NCBI RefSeq assembly: GCF_900167905.1
Contig: NZ_FUYZ01000013.1
Span: forward strand, 1-64,000
Reading direction: 5' to 3'
Length of the DNA: 64,000 nucleotides
DNA from: Soonwooa buanensis
GTDB taxonomy: Bacteria > Bacteroidota > Bacteroidia > Flavobacteriales > Weeksellaceae
The translations under genes and the position numbers were made by a program. The notes under the pieces were generated by a model that worked only from the letters and a program-made list of their open reading frames with translations, did not search any database and was not told the DNA's origin. Below, piece by piece: positions 1 to 7,438 of this stretch (position 1 is its first letter; the number at the start of each line of letters is the position of its first letter).

Positions 1-10
1 TAACTAAAAG

Positions 11-140
11 AGCCTAGCCCCGATTGAACGGCATGTTTGACTTCGTCGAACCACTTCGTTAGGTTTGAAGCTCTTTTTGTAAGTAATGGCCAAAAGCCAA
101 GCACAAAAAAGCGAGTAGTGAAAGCGGGAAATAGCTACTA
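11..140 (-). repeat. Intergenic structured repeat, copy D (divergent)
   Basis: Its ends (AGCCCCGATTGAACGGCAT at 16-34 and AGCGGGAAATAGCTAC at 123-138) resemble the reverse complement of the elements at 7271, 20409 and 42947. Between them lie an imperfect stem (CTCTTTTTGT 71-80 with the A-rich arm 103-115) and a small inner hairpin (GGC/GCC near 88-97). It is the least regular of the four copies. Intergenic Flavobacteriia repeats of this AGCCCCGAT...AGCGGGA look are familiar to me from memory, but I know of no assigned function. Confidence 0.5.
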
Positions 141-257
141 AAAATAATTGTAACTAGGTTTCAAGTGAGCTTTTATATTTTTTTATTTCTTTTGAATCTA
201 GGTGAGTTTAATGCTTATTTAATAAAATATTTAAGAAAAATTTAGCAGTATATAAAG

Positions 258-286
258 TTGGATTTCGTTTCTTTTCGTTACATTTG
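258..286 (+). promoter_or_regulatory. Bacteroidetes-type promoter of the BON gene pair
   Basis: TTG at 258-260, an 18-nt spacer, then TACATTTG at 279-286 match the TTG-N17-23-TAnnTTTG consensus used by the Bacteroidetes primary sigma factor. The predicted transcript starts near 293, giving a short leader before the ATG at 310. Confidence 0.7.
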
Positions 287-309
287 ATAAACATAAATTA
301 TTTATACCT

Positions 310-789
310 ATGAAAAAAACACTTAAAATGGCAGCTTTGGCTTTGATGGTTTCAATGACTGCTGTTTCTTGTAAGAAAAAAGTATCTGATGCGGATTTGA
401 CAAGTAAGGCTACAACTGTAGTTGCAACTTATCCAGGAACTACTGTTGAAGTTAAGGACGGACAAGCACATCTAAGTGGTGTATTTGCTACACAAGCTGA
501 TAAAGATGCTGCTATTGCTGCTTTGAAAGCTGTAGAAGGTGTTAAAGATGTACACGATATGGCTACTGTAGCGCCTGCTACACCAGCTGTGGAAGTTAAC
601 GTTGTTGATGCTGCAGTTTTGCAAAAAGTTAGTGATGCAATTAAAGATATCAAAGGTGTTAAAGCTGAAGATGTTGCTGGTGTTCTTACACTAACAGGGA
701 CTGCTTCTTCTGCTGATGCTAGAAAAGTAAAAGAGTCTGTTGATGCTTTGAAAATTGGAAAATACGATAACAAAATTGTAGTTAAATAA
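310..789 (+). CDS. BON-domain lipoprotein
   Basis: This 159-residue protein has an N-terminal lipoprotein signal (lipobox around VSCKKK, Cys near residue 21), so it should be anchored in the envelope. Two BON-like modules follow, at about 28-87 and 97-159, each with the alternating beta and alpha pattern and a small G/T-rich turn (AHLSG, LTLTG). BON domains are thought to contact phospholipids or other envelope components. It is the first gene of a two-gene unit with the BON-SH3b gene 6 nt downstream, under the promoter at 258-286. The lysine- and alanine-rich composition suggests high expression. The precise function is unknown. Confidence 0.85.
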   Translation: MKKTLKMAALALMVSMTAVSCKKKVSDADLTSKATTVVATYPGTTVEVKDGQAHLSGVFATQADKDAAIAALKAVEGVKDVHDMATVAPATPAVEVNVVDAAVLQKVSDAIKDIKGVKAEDVAGVLTLTGTASSADARKVKESVDALKIGKYDNKIVVK

Positions 790-795
790 GAAGTT

Positions 796-1212
796 ATGAG
801 TTTACAAGATAAATATGCAGGTGTAGTATCTGCAGCACAAGGAGCGGGACTTTCTGACCTTAATATTCAAGAGCAAGATGGTATTTTGTACATCACAGGT
901 GGTGCTAGTAATAGTGCAGCTAAAGATGCAATTTGGAATGCTTTAGGCGCTGTTGATCCTAACTACACTGCGACTGATATCAATATTGATGTTCAAGTTA
1001 GTGGTTTGGCAGCTGGAGCGGCTTTAACGGTTGCAACAGATGAGTCTAACCTTAATATCCGTCAAGAGCCTTCTACTGATGCTAGCATCCTAGGAAAAGC
1101 AGCTAAAGGTTCTACAGTAACTTTGGTTGAGCAATCTTCTGACGATTGGTGGAAAGTAAAAACTGCTGATGGTGTAGAAGGTTATGCTTATGCTAGATAT
1201 TTAAAAGCTTAA
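796..1212 (+). CDS. BON-like + SH3b domain protein without signal peptide
   Basis: The 138-residue protein has a BON-like N-terminal half (about 1-70, with the ILYITGGAS turn) and a bacterial SH3 domain (about 78-138). The SH3b part shows the NIRQEPSTDASILG motif and ends in GYAYARYL. It has no signal peptide or lipobox, unlike the gene 6 nt upstream with which it is co-transcribed. The layout recalls E. coli Kbp (YgaU), a cytoplasmic BON-LysM protein that binds potassium, but with SH3b in place of LysM. A Kbp-like role is only an analogy. A strong terminator follows. Confidence 0.8.
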   Translation: MSLQDKYAGVVSAAQGAGLSDLNIQEQDGILYITGGASNSAAKDAIWNALGAVDPNYTATDINIDVQVSGLAAGAALTVATDESNLNIRQEPSTDASILGKAAKGSTVTLVEQSSDDWWKVKTADGVEGYAYARYLKA

Positions 1213-1235
1213 GATTTAATCTTATATAAAAAAAG

Positions 1236-1263
1236 AACCTCCAATTTTTTTGGAGGTTTTTTT
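1236..1263. terminator. Rho-independent terminator, probably bidirectional
   Basis: The 9-bp perfect stem AACCTCCAA (1236-1244) / TTGGAGGTT (1250-1258) carries a T-run on the + side and an A-run on the other side. It sits between convergent genes, and the minus-strand stop codon at 1262 abuts it. Confidence 0.9.
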
Positions 1264-2242
1264 ATTTTTGAACTTTCTTAAGAATGTTCTCGATGATAAT
1301 ATTTTCAATATTATCAGGATAATTGACTGTAAAGTGTTTATCTTCTTCGACCCAAGCTTGCAGAAGTTGTAGCGATAACTTATCCGAACTTTCGATGCCA
1401 AGTTTGTTAAGAGAACTAGCATTGTAAGCTTGTTCATACTGATTATGAATTGGGATTACAAAGAGCTTTTTGTGAAGGTATAAAGCTTCGGCTGGTGTTT
1501 CGAAACCTGCATTACAAAGTACTCCTCTACAATTTGTAAAAGCATTGATAAATTTTTTTTGATCAATCGGATAGAATTCTACATTATTCTTTCGATACGC
1601 ATCTTTTGACTTTTTCGAAAATACTTTCCAGTTGACATCTATTTTTGATAAAGTTTCATAAATAGCTTCGTCCGAATAACTTGGTAAATAAACCAAATAA
1701 AATCCTTCATCTTTGGCATCAAGCGATCTGATTTCTTTTCGGATAACTGGCGTTTTTACATTGGGATGAAAAGCTTCAAAATGAAATCCAATTTTCTCCT
1801 TACAAGGCGCATAGTATTTTAAAATTTGTTCGCCCAACCAACTTTTGTGACTTGGTTTCGGAACACCCTGAAAAGACAATGCAGCTTGATGACTTAACGC
1901 AATTATTTGATGATGTTTTAGTTTTGCTGCCCAAGCAGTTATCGGCTCAAAATCATTGATAATCAAGTCGTAATTGTCTAGATTAAAGTTTTTGATGAGT
2001 TTAACCGCTTTACAATAATTGTTCTTAAACAAAGTCTGATTGTAAGACAAACCGCCATGGTTATCATAAAGTAAAGAAATGCCTTTAAAACGATAATCGA
2101 TGTCGATTTTTGGTTTTAATTGACTTTGATGTCCGCTGATTAACACGTCAACCAAAGCATATTTTTTCAAAATTGGGACAATCTCTTGTGCTCTTGCAAT
2201 ATGTCCATTTCCTGTGCCTTGCAATGCGTAAAGGAGTTTCAT
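1262..2242 (-). CDS. Glycosyltransferase-like protein (GT-B fold, GT28/MurG-like)
   Basis: The 326-residue protein begins with a GT-B N-terminal strand and glycine-rich loop (MKLLYALQGTGNGHIARA). Its C-terminal half has the nucleotide-sugar region typical of MurG/UGT-like enzymes (GVLCNAGFETPAEALYLHKKLFVIP at about 238-262, where an acidic/Pro-Ala segment follows NAGF). It should transfer a sugar to a lipid or glycan, but neither donor nor acceptor can be read from sequence. It overlaps the upstream LpxH-like phosphoesterase by 4 nt, so the two are translated together. That suggests an envelope lipid or glycolipid role. Confidence 0.7.
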   Translation of the reverse strand: MKLLYALQGTGNGHIARAQEIVPILKKYALVDVLISGHQSQLKPKIDIDYRFKGISLLYDNHGGLSYNQTLFKNNYCKAVKLIKNFNLDNYDLIINDFEPITAWAAKLKHHQIIALSHQAALSFQGVPKPSHKSWLGEQILKYYAPCKEKIGFHFEAFHPNVKTPVIRKEIRSLDAKDEGFYLVYLPSYSDEAIYETLSKIDVNWKVFSKKSKDAYRKNNVEFYPIDQKKFINAFTNCRGVLCNAGFETPAEALYLHKKLFVIPIHNQYEQAYNASSLNKLGIESSDKLSLQLLQAWVEEDKHFTVNYPDNIENIIIENILKKVQK

Positions 2243-3072
2243 ATTGCAATATTTTTTAATTGGATAATATCTGCAATTTGCAAATCAACAAGTTCTTCGT
2301 CCTCGCTTGTAGAATTTGCATTTAGTTCTTCTTTAATATCATCAAAATAGACGATTTTCCATTCGCCATTTTCATATTCGAGAGCGCTAAGATTTTCGAT
2401 CCAGTCGCCAGAATTAAGATAAATGCAACGCCCTTTTTTAGTAACAACTTTGCGCATCTGAGGTTGATGGATGTGTCCACAAATAACATAATCGTATTCG
2501 TTTTCGATGGCTAATTCTGAGGCAGTTAACTCAAAATCTCCAATAAATTTGACTGCTTTTTTAACGTTGTTTTTTATCTTTTTTGAAAATGAATACTTTT
2601 CGCGTCCCATTTTTACTAAAATCCAATTGACAACATTATTAATCTGAATTAAAAGATCATAGCCTTTGCCACCAAGTTTCGCAATCCATTTAGAATGTTG
2701 AACCGACGCATCAAAAACATCACCATGGAAAATCCATGTTTTTTTGTTGTCAATGTCCATTGTTAGTTTGTTACAAAGTTTTAAATTTCCTAATTCTAAA
2801 TCTGTGAACTTCCTGAAATTTTCGTCATGATTTCCTGTAATATAATAGACTTTTGTCCCTTTTGTCGCAAAATTGATAAGCTTTTTAACAACTTTAAGAT
2901 GCGACTTCGGAAAGTAACTTTTTTTGAACTGCCAAACATCAATAATGTCACCATTTAATATTAAAATTTTTGGTTTAATAGATTGAAGATAAGCGTGCAA
3001 CTCTTTGGCTTTGCAACCATAAGTACCGAGATGGATATCGGAGATTACGACAATTTCTGGATTTCTTGTCAT
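2239..3072 (-). CDS. LpxH-like metallophosphoesterase
   Basis: This 277-residue calcineurin-like phosphoesterase has every metal motif: DIHLG (about 12-16), NGDIIDVW (41-48), GNHDE (80-84), a HGD triad (about 115-117) and GHIHQPQ (about 200-206). Length and motif spacing fit the UDP-2,3-diacylglucosamine diphosphatase family, which makes lipid X for lipid A. Many Bacteroidota carry several paralogues, so it could instead act on another pyrophosphate lipid. The acidic, Ser-rich tail after residue 240 is an add-on. It is co-transcribed with the glycosyltransferase, which it overlaps by 4 nt. Confidence 0.75.
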   Translation of the reverse strand: MTRNPEIVVISDIHLGTYGCKAKELHAYLQSIKPKILILNGDIIDVWQFKKSYFPKSHLKVVKKLINFATKGTKVYYITGNHDENFRKFTDLELGNLKLCNKLTMDIDNKKTWIFHGDVFDASVQHSKWIAKLGGKGYDLLIQINNVVNWILVKMGREKYSFSKKIKNNVKKAVKFIGDFELTASELAIENEYDYVICGHIHQPQMRKVVTKKGRCIYLNSGDWIENLSALEYENGEWKIVYFDDIKEELNANSTSEDEELVDLQIADIIQLKNIAI

Positions 3073-3204
3073 AGCAATAGATTTTTACAAAAAACGCATT
3101 TTAGTTTTACGTGGACGTAAACCGATTGTTATTTATTTGGGAAGATTATGTTGCTTCAAGGTTAACAAGCTGCTGATTATCGGATATTATTCGATTCAAA
3201 ATTT

Positions 3205-3213
3205 TATATTTGC
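3205..3213 (+). promoter_or_regulatory. -7 box TATATTTGC
   Basis: TATATTTGC fits TAnnTTTGC exactly and lies 16 nt before the ATG at 3230. It argues against the in-frame upstream ATG at 3137 as the symporter start, because that codon lies before the transcription start. I see no clear -33 TTG. Confidence 0.55.
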
Positions 3214-3229
3214 AAGATTAGAATATATT

Positions 3230-4762
3230 ATGAAAGGACAGAACAAACTTTTTATAGCCATTATCGTTGCTTTAATCATCGGTGTGGTCATCGGTGGGAT
3301 TGTTAATAAGTATGAAAGAGGGACTACTATCCGTATTAATACTGAAGTTGTCGATGCTAAACATCCGCAACAAGACGAGGTGAAATTTAAGACTAGTGAT
3401 GGTAAAAGTTTCAGTCAAAAAATTCTAATTGCAGAGAATGATCAAAAAAAAGATTCTCTTACCAAAGTTTTTCAAGGACAAGATCTTCTAGTTATTGGTC
3501 AAGGCGCTAAAACTATTTTTGAACCGACTGTTCTTAAAGGAAAAGATGTTCAAATAGAAAAGGTGGAAAAATCAAATGCTGGTCGTGTAACCGCGCTAGA
3601 TGATATCGCTTCTTTTTCTGAAATGATAAAACTTCTAGGGACAATTTTCATCCGACTTGTACAGATGATTATTGCGCCGTTGGTTTTCACCACTTTAGTT
3701 GTTGGTATTGCTAAGATGAGTGACATTGCAATGATTGGACGTGTCGGTACAAAAGCTATGTTGTGGTTTATTAGTGCATCGTTGGTTTCATTATTAATTG
3801 GTTTGATTTTAGTCAATTGGATGGAACCTGGTAAAGTGATGCAACTTGAAAAACCTGCTGCCGAAGCCGCAGGCGAATTGATGAAAAGCGCACACAATGG
3901 ACTTTCTCTAGAACAATTTGTAAATCACGTGGTGCCCAAAAGTTTATTCGAAGCATTTGCAACCAATGAAGTTTTACAGATTGTAGTATTCTCAGTAATG
4001 TTTGGGATTGCTTTATCAGCAATGGGTGAAGAATATACCAAACCAATCGTAAAAGCTCTAGACATCTGTGCTCACGCCATTTTGAAAATGGTTGGTTACA
4101 TTATGTGGGTTGCACCTTTAGGCGTTTTGGGAGCGATTGCAGCGGTTGTTGCAACCAATGGTTTCGAAATATTTTGGGTATATGCCATCTATCTTCGAGA
4201 CTTCTTCTTTGCACTTGCTGTATTGTGGCTGGTTTTACTTTTAGTAGGTTATTTAATTTTAGGAAACAGATTATTTAATTTAATTAAAAGAATAAAAGAA
4301 CCTTTATTAATCGCTTTTTCAACGACAAGTTCGGAAGCGGTTTTTCCAAAATTAGTTGAAGAATTAGAAAGATTTGGTTGTAATAAAAGAATTGTATCAT
4401 TTATTTTACCATTAGGATATTCATTTAATCTAGATGGAAGTATGATGTACATGACATTTGCTTCGATTTTTATCGCACAGATTTACGGTATCGATATGAG
4501 CATTGGACAACAAGTAATTATGCTTTTGGTTTTAATGTTGACCAGTAAAGGGATTGCGGGTGTACCAAGAGCGAGTTTGGTGATTATTGTTGCAACTTGT
4601 TCTATGTTTGGTATTCCGCCAGAAGGTATTGCTTTGATCTTACCAATTGACCACTTCTGCGATATGGGAAGAAGTATGACCAATGTTTTAGGAAATGCTC
4701 TAGCAACGTCTGCTGTTAGTAAATGGGAAGGACAACTAGAAGGTGCTGCCCAAGAAAGTTAA
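3230..4762 (+). CDS. Dicarboxylate/amino acid:cation symporter (DAACS family)
   Basis: The 510-residue inner-membrane transporter shows the family landmarks: HP1 serine-rich loop AFSTTSSEAVFPKL, TM7 NLDGS, HP2 SKGIAGVPRAS and TM8 DMGRSMTNVLGN. The TM8 Arg, which binds a side-chain carboxylate in GltPh, and the Asp before it are both kept. This favours glutamate/aspartate or a dicarboxylate as substrate. The last residue of NVLGN is Asn, where sodium-coupled GltPh has Asp; as I recall, E. coli DctA also has Asn there, so proton coupling is plausible. An unusually long hydrophilic stretch (about residues 27-115) follows TM1. The start at 3230 was chosen from the -7 box and the clean TM1. Confidence 0.9.
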   Translation: MKGQNKLFIAIIVALIIGVVIGGIVNKYERGTTIRINTEVVDAKHPQQDEVKFKTSDGKSFSQKILIAENDQKKDSLTKVFQGQDLLVIGQGAKTIFEPTVLKGKDVQIEKVEKSNAGRVTALDDIASFSEMIKLLGTIFIRLVQMIIAPLVFTTLVVGIAKMSDIAMIGRVGTKAMLWFISASLVSLLIGLILVNWMEPGKVMQLEKPAAEAAGELMKSAHNGLSLEQFVNHVVPKSLFEAFATNEVLQIVVFSVMFGIALSAMGEEYTKPIVKALDICAHAILKMVGYIMWVAPLGVLGAIAAVVATNGFEIFWVYAIYLRDFFFALAVLWLVLLLVGYLILGNRLFNLIKRIKEPLLIAFSTTSSEAVFPKLVEELERFGCNKRIVSFILPLGYSFNLDGSMMYMTFASIFIAQIYGIDMSIGQQVIMLLVLMLTSKGIAGVPRASLVIIVATCSMFGIPPEGIALILPIDHFCDMGRSMTNVLGNALATSAVSKWEGQLEGAAQES

Positions 4763-4797
4763 TTTCTATTATAAGAATAGTTAGCAAACATTATATC

Positions 4798-4829
4798 AAT
4801 ACGGAAATTGTTTTAATTTCCGTATTTTT
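4798..4829 (+). terminator. Terminator after the symporter gene
   Basis: A perfect 12-bp stem AATACGGAAATT (4798-4809) / AATTTCCGTATT (4815-4826) with a 5-nt loop is followed by a short T-run. Its 3' arm overlaps the putative -7 box of mrp. Confidence 0.8.
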
Positions 4830-4830
4830 G
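4823..4830 (+). promoter_or_regulatory. Putative -7 box of mrp, nested in the terminator
   Basis: TATTTTTG fits TAnnTTTG and lies 25 nt before the ATG at 4856. The only nearby TTG (4808-4810) is 12 nt away, shorter than the usual spacer, so the -33 element is unclear. Confidence 0.4.
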
Positions 4831-4855
4831 TATTTATAAAAGAGAACAAAATTTT

Positions 4856-5956
4856 ATGTTGACGAAAGAAAGAGTTCAAAGCTTTTTAAAAGAGATAGAA
4901 GTAGACGATTTAGTTACCAATCTTCATGTTATGGGTAACGACGTATATATCGATATGGTAGCGCATTCTCCTGCAATGCACGAAAAGAAAAAACTAGAAG
5001 TGGCAATGAAGCAAGCTTTTGCTTCCGAGTTTGGTGAAGAAACACAACTTAAACTTAAAATCACTTCTCCAGAATTACCAGCTCAACCTGAGATTAAGGG
5101 TAAAGAAATTAAAGGTATTAAAAACATTATCGCTGTAGCTTCTGGTAAAGGCGGCGTGGGTAAATCTACAGTTTCTGCAAACTTGGCGGTAACTTTGGCG
5201 AAAATGGGTTTCAAAGTTGGGATTTTGGATGCTGACATCTATGGTCCATCTGTTCCAACAATGTTTGATACTGAAGGTCAAAAACCAATTTCGGTAGAAG
5301 TTGAAGGTAAGAACCTCATGCAGCCTATCGAAAATTACGGTGTTAAAATGCTTTCGATTGGATACTTCTCAGGTGCTAACCAAGCAGTTGTTTGGAGAGG
5401 TCCAATGGCGAGTAAGGCGCTTAACCAAATGTTGCGTGACGCTAATTGGGGCGAGTTAGATTTCTTATTAATCGATCTTCCTCCAGGTACAGGAGATATT
5501 CATTTATCTATTATTCAGGAAGTTCCGGTTACAGGAGCAGTTATCGTGAGTACACCGCAACATATCGCACTTGCAGATGTTAGAAAAGGTATCGCAATGT
5601 TCAATATGGAAAGTATTAATATTCCAGTTCTTGGACTTATCGAAAATATGGCGTACTTTACACCAGAAGAATTACCAGATAACAAATATTATATCTTTGG
5701 TAACCAAGGTGCACAATATATGGCGGAAGATTTAGGAATTCCTGTTTTAGGAGAAATTCCTTTAATCCAAAGCATTAGAGAAGCGGGAGATGTTGGTCGT
5801 CCAGCAGCTTTGCAAGAAGATTCTAAAATTGCTGCAATCTATACAGAAACAGCACAAAAAATGATCGAAAGCCTTGTTGAAAGAAATAAAAATCTGCCAG
5901 CAACAGAAGCCGTAAAAATCACGACAATGGCGGGATGCTCGCCGAAGAAAAAATAA
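4856..5956 (+). CDS. mrp: Mrp/ApbC-type P-loop ATPase, Fe-S cluster carrier
   Basis: The 366-residue protein has an N-terminal MIP18/DUF59 domain (about 1-80) and a deviant-Walker P-loop NTPase domain starting at ASGKGGVGKST (about 95-105). Further motifs are the DADIYGPSVP segment and LLIDLPPGTGD. The family carries Fe-S clusters to apo-proteins. The CxxC after ENMxYF that bridges a cluster in many homologues is missing here: the segment reads MAYFTPEELPDN. The only late cysteine is near the C-terminal CSPKKK. The stop codon overlaps the next start (TAATG), coupling it to the NfuA-like gene, which fits a joint Fe-S role. Confidence 0.92.
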   Translation: MLTKERVQSFLKEIEVDDLVTNLHVMGNDVYIDMVAHSPAMHEKKKLEVAMKQAFASEFGEETQLKLKITSPELPAQPEIKGKEIKGIKNIIAVASGKGGVGKSTVSANLAVTLAKMGFKVGILDADIYGPSVPTMFDTEGQKPISVEVEGKNLMQPIENYGVKMLSIGYFSGANQAVVWRGPMASKALNQMLRDANWGELDFLLIDLPPGTGDIHLSIIQEVPVTGAVIVSTPQHIALADVRKGIAMFNMESINIPVLGLIENMAYFTPEELPDNKYYIFGNQGAQYMAEDLGIPVLGEIPLIQSIREAGDVGRPAALQEDSKIAAIYTETAQKMIESLVERNKNLPATEAVKITTMAGCSPKKK

Positions 5957-6219
5957 TGAGTATGGAAAACACAAATCTAACACACGAAGAATTGGTAACC
6001 AAAGTGATGGAAGCTTTAGAAAGTATTCGTCCATTCCTTAACAAAGATGGTGGCGATATCGAACTCGTGGATGTTAAAGAAAATAAAGCTTTTGTAAAAC
6101 TTTTAGGGACTTGTTCTAACTGTCACATAAGCCATTCTACAATGAAGTTGGGTGTTGAGAATACGATTAAGCAACACGCTCCAGAGATTTTGGAAGTTAT
6201 CAATATCGACGACATCTAG
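5956..6219 (+). CDS. NifU C-terminal-domain Fe-S scaffold protein (NfuA-like)
   Basis: The 87-residue protein is a single Nfu domain with the cluster-binding pair CSNC at residues 53 and 56. It matches the C-terminal domain of NifU/NfuA, which holds a [4Fe-4S] cluster at a dimer interface and hands it to targets. An in-frame ATG at 5935 exists, but the ATG at 5956 shares a base with the mrp stop (TAATG) and gives the usual family N-terminus, so I chose it. Translational coupling with mrp suggests the two proteins act together. Confidence 0.9.
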   Translation: MSMENTNLTHEELVTKVMEALESIRPFLNKDGGDIELVDVKENKAFVKLLGTCSNCHISHSTMKLGVENTIKQHAPEILEVINIDDI

Positions 6220-6246
6220 TCTAAGGATATTTGATTAATATAAAAT

Positions 6247-6277
6247 CGCCCGATAACTTAGTTATCGGGCGGTTATT
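6247..6277. terminator. Bidirectional terminator between nfu-like gene and DUF1232 gene
   Basis: An 11-bp perfect stem CGCCCGATAAC (6247-6257) / GTTATCGGGCG (6261-6271) has a TTA loop and a T-rich tail. It sits between convergent genes. Confidence 0.9.
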
Positions 6278-6279
6278 TT

Positions 6280-6624
6280 TTATTCTACAATCTCAGCGTC
6301 AACAATTTGACCTTGTGGGCTTTTATCTTTCTGTTGAAATTCCCATATCAAGTATTTGTCCACCTCTTTCAAAAGCATCGGGATTGCGAAAGCCAAAATG
6401 GCTAAATCATCCAAAGCCCCAACAAAAGGTACAAAATCTGGTATAATATCAATAGGAGATATAACATAGACCAAAGCCAAAGCAGGGAACAAAATATCGG
6501 TAATTTTCATACTATATTTTCCGCTACGCCAAGCTTTTATCATGCGATAGACTGCTGGTATTTTTTGCAATAAACCTTTGTGTTTCAGGGCTTCTTGCGC
6601 AAGTTTCATTTTAGAATATTTCAT
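6280..6624 (-). CDS. YkvA/DUF1232 family small membrane protein
   Basis: The 114-residue protein carries the DUF1232 core VYVISPIDIIPDFVPFVGALDDLAIL (about 53-78), which defines the YkvA family and includes the conserved SPID-IIPD and DD residues. One or two hydrophobic segments (about 44-85) suggest membrane association. No molecular function is established for the family. The gene stands alone between a terminator and the tlpA-like gene. A second in-frame Met at residue 6 could also be the start. Confidence 0.85.
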   Translation of the reverse strand: MKYSKMKLAQEALKHKGLLQKIPAVYRMIKAWRSGKYSMKITDILFPALALVYVISPIDIIPDFVPFVGALDDLAILAFAIPMLLKEVDKYLIWEFQQKDKSPQGQIVDAEIVE

Positions 6625-6697
6625 TGGTGTTTTAATAAAATTTTTTCATCATCACATTTGCAAATAGCATTCCAATGCTATCTTAACAAATTATAAA

Positions 6698-7255
6698 TTA
6701 TTTACTTACGCTATCAATAAAGGCTTGGCTATCTGCTGAGTTCCAGTCCAATGTGCTATCTTCCTTCTTCAAAATCTGAAGATTTCTGCCAATAACATAA
6801 GTTGTCGGGAAAACATCAGGCAACATTTTCGGCGTCAATGGACTTTGCGCAATATAGACAGGCGCTGTATATTTATTCTCTTCCAAAAATTTTTTGACAG
6901 CCTCTTCCTTATCTTGCATCGCGATTAAAACAAATTTAACTTTCTGATTTTTAGACTTGTACAAAGCTTCGATCGACGGCCATTCTGTACGACATGGCGC
7001 ACACCAAGTTCCCCAAAAATTAAGGAAAACAATCTGACCTTTATAGTCGCTCAACTTTGCATCAGGAACATTCATCCCTTTTAGATCAACATCAAAATCC
7101 TCATCCGCAAAACTACTTTCTGCCACCACTTTATCGACAGTTGCTGTCATCCCAAATTGATCGCTAACAAATTCTCGCAACGGCTTTACCAATGCAAAAA
7201 TCAAAACCACAACAAGCAGAATAACATAGACAAGATTCTTTTTCAAAAAAGTCAT
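6698..7255 (-). CDS. TlpA-like thiol-disulfide oxidoreductase, membrane anchored
   Basis: From the ATG at 7255 the protein has 185 residues: an N-terminal membrane anchor (KKNLVYVILLVVVLIFAL, about 4-22) and a periplasmic thioredoxin/AhpC-TSA fold. Its active site is WGTWCAPCRTEWP, with the CxxC near residues 83-86. TlpA/ResA-type proteins reduce disulfides in apo-cytochromes or other envelope proteins. The open frame extends 18 codons further upstream, to 7309, but that extension enters the intergenic repeat at 7271-7417 and would put a hydrophilic stretch before the anchor. I therefore prefer 7255. Confidence 0.85.
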   Translation of the reverse strand: MTFLKKNLVYVILLVVVLIFALVKPLREFVSDQFGMTATVDKVVAESSFADEDFDVDLKGMNVPDAKLSDYKGQIVFLNFWGTWCAPCRTEWPSIEALYKSKNQKVKFVLIAMQDKEEAVKKFLEENKYTAPVYIAQSPLTPKMLPDVFPTTYVIGRNLQILKKEDSTLDWNSADSQAFIDSVSK

Positions 7256-7270
7256 ATCAAAAATTATTTG

Positions 7271-7417
7271 GGCGTGCCCCAATTTTCCTTCAGCATTTTC
7301 AGCCTCCAAATTGGGTCGGTCTACGTGCAGTCGCTTTTATTATTTCACGCAATTTCGCGAGGCTCCATTGCTGTTCAATAATAAAGAGCTCCGACAATGC
7401 ACTTCGCCCTCACGCAG
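7271..7417 (+). repeat. Intergenic structured repeat, copy B
   Basis: The element starts GGGCGTGCCCC and continues through GGGTCGGTCTACGT (7314-7326) to a 9-bp perfect stem TTTATTATT (7336-7344) / AATAATAAA (7377-7385). It ends GAGCTCCGACAATG...CCTCACGCAG. Flanks and order match copy A at 20409 and copy C at 42947, but the stem sequence is different and still perfectly paired. No open reading frame is convincing here. Confidence 0.75.
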
Positions 7418-7438
7418 ATTTCGTTTAATTATAAAAAT

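Noticed and set aside
3137-3229. 31-codon upstream extension of the symporter gene
   Set aside because: A TATATTTGC -7 box lies inside it and the peptide would precede TM1 with a Cys- and Tyr-rich stretch unlike the family.
6231-6446. 71-codon frame on the + strand after the nfu-like gene
   Set aside because: It spans a terminator and overlaps the well-supported DUF1232 gene in antisense.
7256-7309. 18-codon extension of the TlpA-like gene
   Set aside because: It runs into repeat copy B and would place a hydrophilic stretch before the membrane anchor.
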